From positions 1-32,476 of the forward strand of contig NZ_JAUSPS010000041.1 in assembly GCF_030652775.1 (NCBI RefSeq): DNA of 32,476 nt, in the 5' to 3' direction. Each line of letters opens with the position of its first letter. Position 1 is the first letter of the stretch. This document shows positions 22,873 through 32,395 of this stretch, piece by piece. The DNA is from Acetobacterium sp. (lineage in GTDB: Bacteria; Bacillota; Clostridia; Eubacteriales; Eubacteriaceae). A program made the translations under genes and the position numbers. The notes under the pieces were generated by a model that saw only the letters and a program-made list of their open reading frames with translations, was not told the DNA's origin and searched no databases.

Positions 22873-24822
22873 TTATGAAACTTTTCCGCCCGAGGGAATG
22901 CCATCGACGGTAACCAGGGACAATTTTTTGCCCTTGGTGGCGGCCAGGATCATGCCGTTGGATTCCAGTCCCCGGAGGTTGACCGGTTTTAAGTTGGCCA
23001 CCAGAATCACTGTTTTGCCGACCAGGTCTGCCGGGGCGTAGTATTTGGCAATGCCAGAAACCACCTGACGTTTTTCCTGACCGACCTGCAGTTGTAAGAC
23101 CAGCAGCCGATCGGCATCGGGATGGGGTTCACAGGCGACCACTTCGGCCACCCGCAGCTGCACCTTGGCAAAGTCGTCAATGGTAATCAGCCCCTCCGGT
23201 AGTTCTTCCGGACTTGCGCTGGGGTTTTCTTTTTTAGCTTGCTCCGTCTTGACTTTCGCTTCTTTTACGGGCTGTTCGGCTTTCTTTTCCAGCTCAATCC
23301 GCGGGAACAGGGCCTCGCAGCGTTCGATCTTGATCCCTTCCGGGTAGCCGCCAAATTTCTGGATGCTGTCCCAGGTTAGACAATCTACGGGACATTTTAA
23401 CTGTTCGCCGATTTTTCGGGCGGTTTCCGGCATCGCGGCCGAAATCAGCACCGTGACGATCCGCAGCGATTCGGTCAGGTTATACATCACCTCGGCCAGG
23501 CGAGCCTGTTTTTCCGGGCTTTTGCCCAGGACCCAGGGTTGGGTTTCATCAATATACTTATTGGAACGGGAAACCAGTTTCCAGATTTCTTCCAGAGCCC
23601 GGCTGAAATCCAGCTTGTCCATGTAGTCACTGACGATCCCCGGGGTCTTTTCGGCCAGTTCGATAATCTCGTTGTCGATTTCTTCTTTTTCCCGTTGATT
23701 GGGAATAATCCCGCCGAAATATTTATCGGTCATCGCCAGGGTCCGGCTGAGCAGGTTACCGAGGTCATTGGCCAGGTCGGAATTGATGTGGCTGACCAGC
23801 AGATCTTCGTTATAAACGCCATCAGAACCATAGCTCATTTCCCGCAGCACATGGTAGCGCAGGGCATCGACGCCATATTTATCGACTAAGACCACCGGAT
23901 CGACTACGTTCCCCACCGATTTGGACATTTTTCCGCCTTTTAAAAGGATCCAGCCGTGACCGTAAACCTGTTTGGGCAACGGTAATTTTAACGCCATCAG
24001 GATAATCGGCCAGTAAATGGTATGGAAACGGATAATATCTTTGCCGACCAGATGGACATCGGCGGGCCAGTATTTTTCCATCAGGTCGGGCTTATCATTG
24101 AGATAACCCAGGGCTGAAATATAGTTGGGCAGGGCGTCAATCCAGACGTAGACCACATGGCCGGGATCAAAATCCACCGGTACCCCCCAGCTAAAGGAGG
24201 TTCGGGAGACGCATAAATCCTGGAGGCCCGGTTTAATAAAATTATTGACCATTTCATTTTTTCGGGATTCCGGCTGGATGAAATGGGGGTTGTCTTCAAT
24301 GTATTTCATCAGGTCATCGGCATATTTTGACATTTTAAAGAAGTAGGCTTCTTCGGCGGCTTTTTCCACCGGTCGGCCACAGTCCGGACAGTTGCCATCG
24401 ACTAACTGACTTTCGGTCCAGAAGGATTCACAGGGGGTGCAGTACCAGCCTTCGTAGTTAGACTTATAAATATCGCCCTGATCATAAAGCTTTTTAAAAA
24501 TCCGCTGAATCGTTTTTTCATGCTCGGGATCGGTTGTCCTTATAAACTGATCATAGCTGATGTTCATCGTATCCCAGAGGTTTTTGATGCCGGTGACAAT
24601 CCCATCAACATAAGCCTGGGGAGCAATTCCGGCGGCTTCGGCCACCTTTTGAATTTTTTGGCCATGTTCATCAGTGCCGGTTAAAAAGTAGGTATCATAA
24701 CCCTGCAGCTTTTTAAACCGGGTAATCGTATCTGCCGCCACGGTAGTGTAGGTATGGCCGATATGCAGGTTTCCACTGGGATAATAAATGGGGGTGGTAA
24801 TATAAAATGTTTTTTCTGACAT
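22873..24822 (-). CDS. metG: Methionyl-tRNA synthetase
   Basis: This 649-residue class I synthetase charges tRNA-Met. HIGH is at residues 20-23 and KMSKS at 298-302. The zinc knuckle uses C128, C131, C145 and C148. After the anticodon-binding helices there is a charged linker rich in K, E and A (about 510-545), then a C-terminal OB-fold tRNA-binding domain (about 547-649), which makes the enzyme dimeric in related bacteria. It lies 34 bases after rsmI. No T-box leader fits in that gap, so it is probably transcribed with the upstream operon. Confidence 0.97.
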   Translation of the reverse strand: MSEKTFYITTPIYYPSGNLHIGHTYTTVAADTITRFKKLQGYDTYFLTGTDEHGQKIQKVAEAAGIAPQAYVDGIVTGIKNLWDTMNISYDQFIRTTDPEHEKTIQRIFKKLYDQGDIYKSNYEGWYCTPCESFWTESQLVDGNCPDCGRPVEKAAEEAYFFKMSKYADDLMKYIEDNPHFIQPESRKNEMVNNFIKPGLQDLCVSRTSFSWGVPVDFDPGHVVYVWIDALPNYISALGYLNDKPDLMEKYWPADVHLVGKDIIRFHTIYWPIILMALKLPLPKQVYGHGWILLKGGKMSKSVGNVVDPVVLVDKYGVDALRYHVLREMSYGSDGVYNEDLLVSHINSDLANDLGNLLSRTLAMTDKYFGGIIPNQREKEEIDNEIIELAEKTPGIVSDYMDKLDFSRALEEIWKLVSRSNKYIDETQPWVLGKSPEKQARLAEVMYNLTESLRIVTVLISAAMPETARKIGEQLKCPVDCLTWDSIQKFGGYPEGIKIERCEALFPRIELEKKAEQPVKEAKVKTEQAKKENPSASPEELPEGLITIDDFAKVQLRVAEVVACEPHPDADRLLVLQLQVGQEKRQVVSGIAKYYAPADLVGKTVILVANLKPVNLRGLESNGMILAATKGKKLSLVTVDGIPSGGKVS

Positions 24823-24856
24823 AAATTTCTCCTTAATTCCAGATTTTTCAGGGGAT

Positions 24857-25699
24857 TTATCGCTTTACCGCATTATAAACATCCCTACGGGAAATATTCC
24901 GATCCTTAGCCACGGCTTTCATGGCCTCTTTTTCCGGCAGTCCTTCACTTAAATAATGAGACAAATGGTCTTCCAGGCTCAGTTTTTCCAGTTCCAGACT
25001 GGCCACCGAGTTGCCTTCATCTGCGGTTCGGCCTTCAATACAGAGCACATACTCCCCACGAGGAGACTGTTCCTGATAATAGTGAAGATGTTCCGCAATG
25101 GTGCCGTAACGGGTTTCCTCGTAGCGCTTGGTTATTTCTCTTGAAATACTCATTTGCCGATGCCCCAAGCCATGCTGATCAAGAATCTCCAGGGTTTTCG
25201 GTAACCGATGCGGCGATTCGTAGAGGACAACGGTAAACTCTGATGCTTCGATTCGTTTCAGGCCTTCTTTAACCGCTTTGTTTTCTTTACCTAAAAAGCC
25301 GAGAAACAAAAACGAACGGGTATCCAGTCCCGACAGTACCAGACCGCAGAGCCCGGCGTTAGGGCCGGGAACCACCTCTAGCGCAATGTCATTGGCGACA
25401 CAGTTTTTTACCAGCACCGATCCCGGGTCGGAGATCAGCGGCATCCCAGCATCAGAAATCAGGGCAATATTTTGACCCTGTTTCAGCAGTTCAATCAGCC
25501 CTTCACTGGACTGCTGTTCGTTATGCTGATGATAGGCCACCATCTTTTTGGAAATCTCGAAGTGATTGAGCAGCTTAATCGAATGCCGGGTGTCTTCAGC
25601 AGCGATCAGATCAACCTCCTGCAAGACCCTTAATCCGCGAATGCTCATGTCATCGAGATTCCCAATCGGGGTACCGACAATATATAGTTTTCCGGACAT
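24857..25699 (-). CDS. rsmI: 16S rRNA (cytidine-2'-O)-methyltransferase
   Basis: This 280-residue SAM-dependent tetrapyrrole-methylase-fold enzyme methylates the 2'-O of C1402 of 16S rRNA, in the decoding centre. Hallmarks are the N-terminal GTPIGNLDDMSIRGL, AAEDTRHS, the glycine-rich ALISDAGMPLISDPG and VVPGPNA. The C-terminal helical region ends in a small HTH-like segment (EKEAMKAVAKDRNISRRDVY). The ATG directly follows the TAG stop of the upstream flavoprotein gene. Confidence 0.95.
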   Translation of the reverse strand: MSGKLYIVGTPIGNLDDMSIRGLRVLQEVDLIAAEDTRHSIKLLNHFEISKKMVAYHQHNEQQSSEGLIELLKQGQNIALISDAGMPLISDPGSVLVKNCVANDIALEVVPGPNAGLCGLVLSGLDTRSFLFLGFLGKENKAVKEGLKRIEASEFTVVLYESPHRLPKTLEILDQHGLGHRQMSISREITKRYEETRYGTIAEHLHYYQEQSPRGEYVLCIEGRTADEGNSVASLELEKLSLEDHLSHYLSEGLPEKEAMKAVAKDRNISRRDVYNAVKR

Positions 25700-27088
25700 C
25701 TATTCGTTATAGAGGTTTCTGGCCACATACACCCCATTGGCGGATGCCTGCATCAAACCCCTGGTTACCCCGGCGCCGTCACCCAGCACGTAGAGATTCT
25801 TGATGCTGGACTGGAAGTTTTTATCAACAGTTACCTTATTGGAATAGAACTTGACCTCGACCCCGTAAAGCAGGGTTTCATCACTGGCCAGACCGGGCGA
25901 CACATGATCCAGAGCCTGAATCATCTCATCAATGTCCTTCATAATCCGGTACGGTAAGACTAAACAAAGGTCGCCTGGTACCGCATCAATTAAGGTCGGC
26001 CGGATATTATTACGCATCAGCCGTTCCTGGGTGGTACGGCGACCTCTTAAAAAATCGCCGTAACGCTGAACCATAATCTTATTGCCGGTCAGCATATTTC
26101 CCAACCCGGCAATGTGTTTGCCATAGGCGACCGCTTCCTTAAAAGGTTCGGTAAAACTCTTGGAGACCAGCAGCGCAAAATTGGTGTTATGGGTTTTCAA
26201 CTTATCAGATTTGTAGCTGTGACCGTTGACCACCGCCAATTGGTTATCATAATATTCGGTCGACACGACGCCGCCGGGGTTGGAACAGAAGGTCCTGACG
26301 CTGTCATCAAAGGTGGGCGTATAATAGACTAGTTTGCCTTCGTAAAGGGCATCATTGATTTCCTGCATGACCTCGTTGCGGGTTTCCAGACGAATCCCGA
26401 TATCGATTTTTCCGACCTTGGTTTCAACCTTGTACGCTTCGCACATGGAAGTAAACCATTCGGAGCCATCCCGACCCACGGCTACCAGTACCTTGTCGGC
26501 CGTGTAGGTTTCACCCTTGGCCACCACGCCAACCACAGCATTGTCCTCGACCACCAGACTTTGCACTGGGGTTCGAAATTTAATATCGATGCCCAGATCG
26601 TCGATTAAGTAGTTCTGAATCCGCTGGTAAATGGTATAACCCACCTCGGTGCCCATATGACGCACTGGACATTCAATCAGTTTCAGATTACTCTGGATCG
26701 CTTTGGTGCGGATGTCCCGGATCTTGTCGGGATTATCCAGACCATGAACCCGTTTGTCGGCGCCAAATTCAATGTAGAGATCATCGACATATTTAATCAG
26801 ATCGACGGTGGTGTTATAACCGATATATTCTGGCAATTCGCCACCGACATCTGGTGAAAGCGACAGCTTACCATCAGAATAGGCTCCGGCGCCAGCAAAA
26901 CCGGTGGTAATATTACAGGGTTTACAGCCAATACAGACATTCGTCTGGCGTTTGGGACAGATCCGCTTTTCAATCGAATTGCCCTTTTCCAGCATCAGGA
27001 TCTTAATTTCTTTATTCTTTTTAGCCAGTTCCATGGCGGCAAAAATACCGCCTGGGCCGGCTCCGATGATTATTACATCATATTTCAT
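25700..27088 (-). CDS. Predicted FAD-dependent dehydrogenase (COG2509 type)
   Basis: This 462-residue flavoprotein has an N-terminal dinucleotide-binding motif (IIIGAGPGGIFAAMELAKK) and a family-specific cysteine segment (CPKRQTNVCIGCKPCNI, residues about 43-59), then TGFAGAGAYSDGKLSLSPDVGG. The C-terminus closes the FAD site with NLYVLGDGAGVTRGLMQASANG. The cysteine cluster C-x7-C-x2-C-x2-C could hold a metal or iron-sulfur cluster; that is inference. The substrate is unknown. It has AAGGAAG upstream, starts 12 bases after dnaB and abuts rsmI. Confidence 0.88.
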   Translation of the reverse strand: MKYDVIIIGAGPGGIFAAMELAKKNKEIKILMLEKGNSIEKRICPKRQTNVCIGCKPCNITTGFAGAGAYSDGKLSLSPDVGGELPEYIGYNTTVDLIKYVDDLYIEFGADKRVHGLDNPDKIRDIRTKAIQSNLKLIECPVRHMGTEVGYTIYQRIQNYLIDDLGIDIKFRTPVQSLVVEDNAVVGVVAKGETYTADKVLVAVGRDGSEWFTSMCEAYKVETKVGKIDIGIRLETRNEVMQEINDALYEGKLVYYTPTFDDSVRTFCSNPGGVVSTEYYDNQLAVVNGHSYKSDKLKTHNTNFALLVSKSFTEPFKEAVAYGKHIAGLGNMLTGNKIMVQRYGDFLRGRRTTQERLMRNNIRPTLIDAVPGDLCLVLPYRIMKDIDEMIQALDHVSPGLASDETLLYGVEVKFYSNKVTVDKNFQSSIKNLYVLGDGAGVTRGLMQASANGVYVARNLYNE

Positions 27089-27100
27089 GTTATTCTTCCT

Positions 27101-28462
27101 TTATGCAAACGCATCCGGGCCGTAGTCATCTTCATTATAACCGACCGCCAGATCGTTGAATTTTGTATATTCGGGAATCCATGCCAGGCGAACGGTTCCG
27201 GTTGGGCCGTTACGTTGTTTGGCAATGATTAATTCCGACAGATTTTTGAGTTCCGGGTTTTTATCGTAATAAAATTCCCGGTACAACAGCATAATCACAT
27301 CGGCATCCTGCTCAATCGAACCAGACTCACGTAAATCCGACATCACCGGATGATGATCCGTTCGGGCATCCGGGGCTCGGCTAAGCTGGGACAAGGCAAT
27401 GACCGGGGCTTCCATTTCCCGAGCCAGAGCTTTAAGACCACGGGACATTTCAGAAATTTCATTTTGCCGGTTTTCGCTGCGGCTGCCGCCACTCATTAGT
27501 TGCAGGTAGTCAATCACAATCAGATCCAGGGCTTTTTCCGTTTTTAGGCGCCGACATTTGGAGCGGACTTCAGAAACCGTGATCCCCGGGGTATCATCAA
27601 TAAAAATGCTGGCGCCGTAGAGGGTATTGTAACCAACCACCATCCGCTCCCAGTCTTCCTTACTGAGGTTACCAGTTCGGACGTTATTGCTATCGACCAA
27701 TGAGGCGGCGCAAAGCATTCTCTGAACCAATTGTTCCTTGGACATTTCGAGACTGAAAATAGCGACCGAGCGATTGTCTTTGATGGCCGCATTCTGCGCA
27801 ATATTCAAGGCAAAGGCGGTTTTTCCCATCGATGGCCGGGCGGCCACAATAATCAGATCGGATGGCTGCAAGCCGGAGGTTATATGGTTGAGCTCGGTAA
27901 AACCGGTTTCGATACCGGTGAGCTTGCCTTTTTTACTTTCAATGGCTTCAATCTGAGCCAGGGTGGTGCTCAGAGTTTCTTGAATACTCTGAAAATCACC
28001 GGTTCGCCGTCCCTGGGAAACCTTGAAGATTTCCTGTTCAGCGCGATCGATCACATCCCCAATATTGTCATACTGGCCATAGCTGTCTTCGAGAATCTGG
28101 GTCGCCGTATGGATAAGATTGCGAATCACCGCCTTCTCATGAACGATCTGGCAGTATTCCAGGTAATTCCGGTTGATCGGCACCATCTCAATTAGCTCGC
28201 TGAGATAACCAATCCCACCGATTTTTTCCAGCACCCCGCGATTTCTGAGGGAATTGATCAGGGTGACGGTATCGATCGGTTTTCGTTCATTATGAAGATC
28301 CAACATCGATTCGTAAATTTCTTTATGGGCACCGCGATAAAAATCATGGGGTGATAACAGTTCTTCAGCCCGGGCAATATTTGACTCATCCATCAGGATA
28401 GCACCCAAAACAGACTGCTCCGCTTCGATATTATGAGGGGGGACTTTGGAATTCATCACCAC
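27101..28462 (-). CDS. dnaB: Replicative DNA helicase
   Basis: This is a hexameric fork helicase of 453 residues if the first GTG is used. The N-terminal domain PPHNIEAEQSVLGAILMD is followed by the RecA-like motor with Walker A ARPSMGKTAFALN, Walker B LIVIDYLQLMSG, the SQLSRAPD segment and DLRESGSIEQDADVIMLLYR. AGGAG (28468-28472) overlaps the rplI stop. Candidate starts are GTG at 28462, GTG at 28459 and ATG at 28456, with spacings of 5, 8 and 11 bases; the ATG or second GTG fits best. It follows rplI as in many Firmicutes. Confidence 0.97.
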   Translation of the reverse strand: MVMNSKVPPHNIEAEQSVLGAILMDESNIARAEELLSPHDFYRGAHKEIYESMLDLHNERKPIDTVTLINSLRNRGVLEKIGGIGYLSELIEMVPINRNYLEYCQIVHEKAVIRNLIHTATQILEDSYGQYDNIGDVIDRAEQEIFKVSQGRRTGDFQSIQETLSTTLAQIEAIESKKGKLTGIETGFTELNHITSGLQPSDLIIVAARPSMGKTAFALNIAQNAAIKDNRSVAIFSLEMSKEQLVQRMLCAASLVDSNNVRTGNLSKEDWERMVVGYNTLYGASIFIDDTPGITVSEVRSKCRRLKTEKALDLIVIDYLQLMSGGSRSENRQNEISEMSRGLKALAREMEAPVIALSQLSRAPDARTDHHPVMSDLRESGSIEQDADVIMLLYREFYYDKNPELKNLSELIIAKQRNGPTGTVRLAWIPEYTKFNDLAVGYNEDDYGPDAFA

Positions 28463-28470
28463 TTGGTCTC

Positions 28471-28920
28471 CTAGGCTTCGCCTTTGATGATCACGGTCAG
28501 TTTTCCAATCACGCCCTGATAGGTTTTAATTTTAACTTCAGCCCGACCGATATGTCGCAGCGGCATTTCCAGTTCAACCTTACGTTTATCGACCTTGATG
28601 CCTTTTTGTTTTTCCAGGGCTTCGGTGATATCTTTACTGGTTATTGACCCGAACAGCTTGCCGTCTTCGCCGGCTCGTTCGGTAATGCTGATTTCCGTTT
28701 CATCGATTGTTTTTGCCAGCTCAACCGCTGCCTGTCGCTCTGTTTCAACTTTTTTTGCTTCGTCAGCCTTGGTTTGTTCGGCCATGGCAATGTTTTCTTT
28801 ATTACCGATGACACCCTTGCCGGTTTTAATCAGGAAGTTCCGGCCATAACCGTCTTTAACTTCAACAATTTCACCTTTATTTCCAACATTTTTTACATTT
28901 TCTAATAAAACTACTTTCAT
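28471..28920 (-). CDS. rplI: Ribosomal protein L9
   Basis: This 149-residue 50S protein has an N-terminal rRNA-binding domain starting MKVVLLENVKNVGNKGEIVEVKDGYGRNFL, recognisable by VKDGYGRNFL at 21-30, then a long connecting helix and a C-terminal domain with GKLFGSITSKDI. The length is normal. It overlaps the end of gdpP by four bases, so translation of the two is probably coupled. Confidence 0.97.
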   Translation of the reverse strand: MKVVLLENVKNVGNKGEIVEVKDGYGRNFLIKTGKGVIGNKENIAMAEQTKADEAKKVETERQAAVELAKTIDETEISITERAGEDGKLFGSITSKDITEALEKQKGIKVDKRKVELEMPLRHIGRAEVKIKTYQGVIGKLTVIIKGEA

Positions 28921-30890
28921 GATCCATTCTCCTTCTTATATTTATTAATCGCAGTGAGCAACAGCTCTTTTCCGGTTTCGAGATTTTTTTCGCCCGGGAA
29001 TTGCGCTCCGGCAATGGCTAAATGCCCGCCGCCGCCGAGTGTTTCCAAGATTACTTGGACATTGACTTCGCCCATCGAACGAGCACTGATGGCCAGACCC
29101 TCGTCATTTTTCAGAATGATAAAGGAGGCCACAATCCCTTTGATGTTCAGCAGTTCATCGGCGGCCTGGGCGGCAATAACCTTACCATAATCGGTATTGT
29201 TCTCAAAAGTTGAGATGGCAATGTTATCAAAATATATTTTAGCATTCTTGACTGCATCCGATTTAGCCGTATAGGTATTAAGGTCATCCTGCAGCAGAAT
29301 TTTGCTGACTAAGGTATCGGCACCCTTTCGCTTTAAATAAGAGGCCGCTTCAAAGGTTCGTACCCCAGTTTTTAAAGTGAACATTTTAGTGTCCATACAG
29401 ATCCCGGCCATCAGGGCGTTGGCTTCTATGGTAGTGAGCTGATTTTTCTCATCAAAATACTGTAGTAGCTCGGTGACCAGTTCACAGGTAGAAGAAGCGT
29501 AGGCTTCGGTATAGCTTAGCAGAGTTTCCTTAATGGCCTTTCCCGAGCGCCGATGATGATCAATGACGACAATTTTAGGGATCTGATCCACCAGCGATGG
29601 CATTTCCAGATAATTGACGGTTTGGGTATCTAAAATGATCAACAGGGTATTTTTAGTTGCATATGTTTCAGCTTCCTTGGGGGTAATAAAGGCATCCTGA
29701 TAGGCTTCATTCTCCAGCAGATAGTCAAAAAGCGATTTGATCGAATAGTTAATCTCCCGAATCACGATTTTGCCTTCTTTACCAAGCGCTTTAATCGCCC
29801 CTAACAGCCCCACCGCCGAGCCCAGGCAATCCATATCGGGGTTTTGATGGCCCATCAGTAGAACGTGATCCGATTCTTTAATCAGCTCTTTCAGACCGTA
29901 GGCTTTAACCCGGGCCTTAACCTTGGTTCTTTTTTCGGTGGCTTCCGTTTTACCGCCATAAAAAGACATTTTTTCATCCTGACGAACGACCGCCTGATCG
30001 CCCCCGCGCGCCAGGGCAATGTCCAGGGCTGAATGGGACAATTCCTGGGATTCAACAATCCCCAGAATGCTCTCCGAGATGCCAATGCCAATACTGAGGG
30101 TAATGGGAACTTTTTCGTCATTTTCAATTTCCCGAACCTCATCCAGTATTTTAAAATTTTCTTTTTGTAAGGCACAGATTTTGCCTCGTTCAAAAATCAT
30201 CAGATATCGGTCACTTTCGTATTCGATCATGACACTGCCCAGTTGTTTAGCCCACTCATTCAGCTTCAGATCAACCTGACCCAGAATCGCCGAACGCTTA
30301 TGGCTGGGAATTTGCTCGATGATATCATCATAGTTATCGATCACAATATAGCAGAATAGCGGTGAATTTTTCCGATACAGCTGGCGCTGCTTGCTTTGCT
30401 CGGTGACATCAAAAAAATGCAGCAGTTCAAAACTGTGAACCTTATCAGAGAAGGCATTGGTGACCACCCCATAATCCCGTTCTTCGTAATGAAAGGTAAA
30501 TTCATCGGCTTTAACTGCTTCATCCAGATTAAAATCCAACTCTTCAATGATACTCTTTTTGAACAAACCCTCTTTTTCTTTTTTGAAGGCCTTTCCGAAG
30601 GCCTGATTATACCAGTAAATCATCCCCTGATTATCGACAATAGCCATGGCGATGGGCATTTCATACATCCGCTCCTGATTGATTTTGTCCAGATCACTAT
30701 ATATTTCATCAATGGCCTTGTCAATTTTAATCTCGTCAATGCTGGTATTTTTGGTGTAATAAATAATCAGGACCACAAAGATCACAACGCCGGCAATTCC
30801 TAAGTAGATATTATAAAACCCAAGTGCAACCGAAACAAGCAACTGAGCTGCGATGGCGAACCGGACAACATCTTTCTTTGATTCTTTCAT
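28917..30890 (-). CDS. gdpP: Cyclic-di-AMP phosphodiesterase GdpP
   Basis: This 657-residue membrane enzyme hydrolyses c-di-AMP. Two membrane helices at about 10-45 are followed by a PAS-like domain (about 75-165), a degenerate GGDEF (about 175-310, where ARGGDQ replaces the catalytic signature) and the DHH-DHHA1 phosphodiesterase. Metal-binding residues are H348, D352 and D354 in GHQNPDMD, D421, D444-H445-H446 and D500. The DHHA1 motif GGGGHLAIAGAQ lies near the C-terminus. It overlaps yybS and rplI by four bases each. Substrate choice rests on domain architecture. Confidence 0.95.
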   Translation of the reverse strand: MKESKKDVVRFAIAAQLLVSVALGFYNIYLGIAGVVIFVVLIIYYTKNTSIDEIKIDKAIDEIYSDLDKINQERMYEMPIAMAIVDNQGMIYWYNQAFGKAFKKEKEGLFKKSIIEELDFNLDEAVKADEFTFHYEERDYGVVTNAFSDKVHSFELLHFFDVTEQSKQRQLYRKNSPLFCYIVIDNYDDIIEQIPSHKRSAILGQVDLKLNEWAKQLGSVMIEYESDRYLMIFERGKICALQKENFKILDEVREIENDEKVPITLSIGIGISESILGIVESQELSHSALDIALARGGDQAVVRQDEKMSFYGGKTEATEKRTKVKARVKAYGLKELIKESDHVLLMGHQNPDMDCLGSAVGLLGAIKALGKEGKIVIREINYSIKSLFDYLLENEAYQDAFITPKEAETYATKNTLLIILDTQTVNYLEMPSLVDQIPKIVVIDHHRRSGKAIKETLLSYTEAYASSTCELVTELLQYFDEKNQLTTIEANALMAGICMDTKMFTLKTGVRTFEAASYLKRKGADTLVSKILLQDDLNTYTAKSDAVKNAKIYFDNIAISTFENNTDYGKVIAAQAADELLNIKGIVASFIILKNDEGLAISARSMGEVNVQVILETLGGGGHLAIAGAQFPGEKNLETGKELLLTAINKYKKENGS

Positions 30891-31840
30891 TTTATCTGGG
30901 ACTCCCTTCGAAAAATCTGGCGAATTCCGATGTAAGTATCAGCCACCCCGACAATGGTTACAATCGCACTGATTAAAAAACTCAGAAAAACGACTAACAC
31001 TTTTAAGCCTTTGTTTGTCAGCTGTTTATATTCCATATAATTAAGAATCAGCGACAATCCCATAACGAAGAAAATAATATTAACAAAGTTCATGACTGTC
31101 ACAATGTATATCTGCGGTATTGTAGATACCTGGAACATACTGACGATAAAATCCCCGAGTAATAGCACCATCAAAAAATATTTGAGGGTTGCTGGCATTT
31201 CCCATTGACTGAGGGGTTTAAAGGTTTTTACCGGATACCCGATGCGTTTTAAAATCATGTCCGAAACCACAACATTTACCATCCCAAAAATAACGGGCAT
31301 CATCAGAAACGCACTGGGCAATGCCAGTTTTACCATTTCGATATTTTTTTCCATCGCTGTTTTCGCGATTGTCAATTGTTCAGCATCCATAAGATTGGCG
31401 GTTTCATAAAATGCCATTACCTCACTGGTGCTCTGCGTAAGGGTTTGAAACAACAGAGTGGTAAAACCAATCCCCATCACCAATTCATAACTGGCTACCA
31501 CAGCGATCAGTAGAATTGAAAAACCAAAAATCCCGATAACGACTTTTTTGAACGGCGACAAATCCCGATTATAGGCAAACCCCAGACTGCACCCGACGAA
31601 AAGCATCAGCGCCCCGAAGGAAACCGCATTGAGCGGTCCCAGGAACAGACCGATCAGAATGGTCGCCGCAATACTGGAAAGAATACTCACTTTCAGTCCC
31701 TGGCGCTTCCCCAGAATAACCATCGGTACCGGTATAAAAAACACCAGCAAGACAAAGAAAGGCAGATAATAACTAACTAAAGTAAGAATTACTCCCAGTG
31801 CGCAAAACATCGCACCTTCTGTTATTCCACGTGTTTTCAT
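30887..31840 (-). CDS. YybS-family (DUF2232) membrane protein
   Basis: This 317-residue integral membrane protein has about seven to eight hydrophobic helices, starting near residues 8-40 and ending near 275-300, with a central amphipathic stretch at about 135-170. DUF2232/YybS proteins are related to S-component-like transporters, and the gene conventionally precedes gdpP and rplI in Firmicutes. The substrate and function are unknown. An ATG at 31838-31840 has GGAGG about five bases upstream. It is the first gene of the yybS-gdpP-rplI-dnaB run. Confidence 0.87.
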   Translation of the reverse strand: MKTRGITEGAMFCALGVILTLVSYYLPFFVLLVFFIPVPMVILGKRQGLKVSILSSIAATILIGLFLGPLNAVSFGALMLFVGCSLGFAYNRDLSPFKKVVIGIFGFSILLIAVVASYELVMGIGFTTLLFQTLTQSTSEVMAFYETANLMDAEQLTIAKTAMEKNIEMVKLALPSAFLMMPVIFGMVNVVVSDMILKRIGYPVKTFKPLSQWEMPATLKYFLMVLLLGDFIVSMFQVSTIPQIYIVTVMNFVNIIFFVMGLSLILNYMEYKQLTNKGLKVLVVFLSFLISAIVTIVGVADTYIGIRQIFRRESQIK

Positions 31841-31909
31841 TGATCCTCCAAATTGGCAACTTAACTGTTTGCATACGCAGTTTATTTATGCGTAAAAAGT
31901 TACTGAACC

Positions 31910-31937
31910 ATTATATCACAATAAAAGAAAATGCCCA
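31910..31937 (-). promoter_or_regulatory. Candidate promoter of the yybS-gdpP-rplI-dnaB operon
   Basis: A minus-strand TATAAT (31910-31915) is preceded by TG one base upstream (extended -10). A partial -35, TGGGCA (31932-31937), lies 16 bp away. The 5' leader would be about 65 bases. Confidence 0.6.
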
Positions 31938-32051
31938 TTATTTTTGTTTGCCGTATCCTTAATTTTGCTGCTAAAGTATCCCCGCTTTACGGTTATGATT
32001 TGACGGATTTTATGAAAACGCCAGCACCATCAAATTATTCCTGACATAGAA

Positions 32052-32092
32052 AAAGCTGCTCACTTCAGGTTCTTCCTGAAACAAGCAGCTTT
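32052..32092 (-). terminator. Terminator of rpsR
   Basis: A two-part stem, AAAGCTGCT/AGCAGCTTT outside and TTCAGG/CCTGAA inside, follows the rpsR stop by about eight bases and runs into a T-rich tract on the minus strand. Confidence 0.85.
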
Positions 32093-32099
32093 GCAATTT

Positions 32100-32327
32100 T
32101 TAGTTATTTGAGCTATATGGTAAAAGGGCAACGTTTCGCGCACGTTTAATCGCTTCAGTTACCTTTCTCTGATGTTTAGCACAGGTGCCAGTGGCTCGTC
32201 TTGGTAGAATTTTTCCACGTTCAGAAACGAATTTCTTCAGCGTGATTACATCTTTATAATCAACATTTTCTACTTTTCGTTCGCAGAACTCACAAACTTT
32301 TCTTCTCTTTTTAAATGGCTTTGGCAT
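32100..32327 (-). CDS. rpsR: Ribosomal protein S18
   Basis: This 75-residue 30S protein has the family core [20 protein letters not shown] and [24 protein letters not shown]. It is a cysteine-containing (zinc-binding, C+) form: CEFC near the N-terminus and a further cysteine in GTCAKHQ, although the fourth ligand position appears to be histidine. The start has AGGAGG at 32336-32341. rpsF and ssb usually precede it and would lie beyond the right edge; no part of either is recognisable in the 149 bases shown. Confidence 0.97.
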   Translation of the reverse strand: MPKPFKKRRKVCEFCERKVENVDYKDVITLKKFVSERGKILPRRATGTCAKHQRKVTEAIKRARNVALLPYSSNN

Positions 32328-32346
32328 TGTATTTTCCTCCTATCTT

Positions 32347-32395
32347 AAAAAGGTATTTGTGTGGAACGGCCTATTCCGTTCCCTTACAAAACACC
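32347..32395 (-). promoter_or_regulatory. Terminator-like hairpin in the rpsR leader
   Basis: On the minus strand GGAACGG pairs with CCGTTCC around AATAGG. After a small internal loop, an outer stem TTTGT/ACAAA plus GGT/ACC closes it, followed directly by TTTTT. It ends only about five bases before the rpsR Shine-Dalgarno. It could be the terminator of the upstream gene or an attenuator in a leader that controls S18. Confidence 0.55.

Noticed and set aside
24823..24856. T-box or other riboswitch before metG
   Set aside because: Only 34 bases separate rsmI and metG, too few for a T-box.
31841..32050. Riboswitch or small RNA upstream of the yybS operon
   Set aside because: I found only a promoter-like site and the rpsR terminator; no conserved aptamer pattern is visible.
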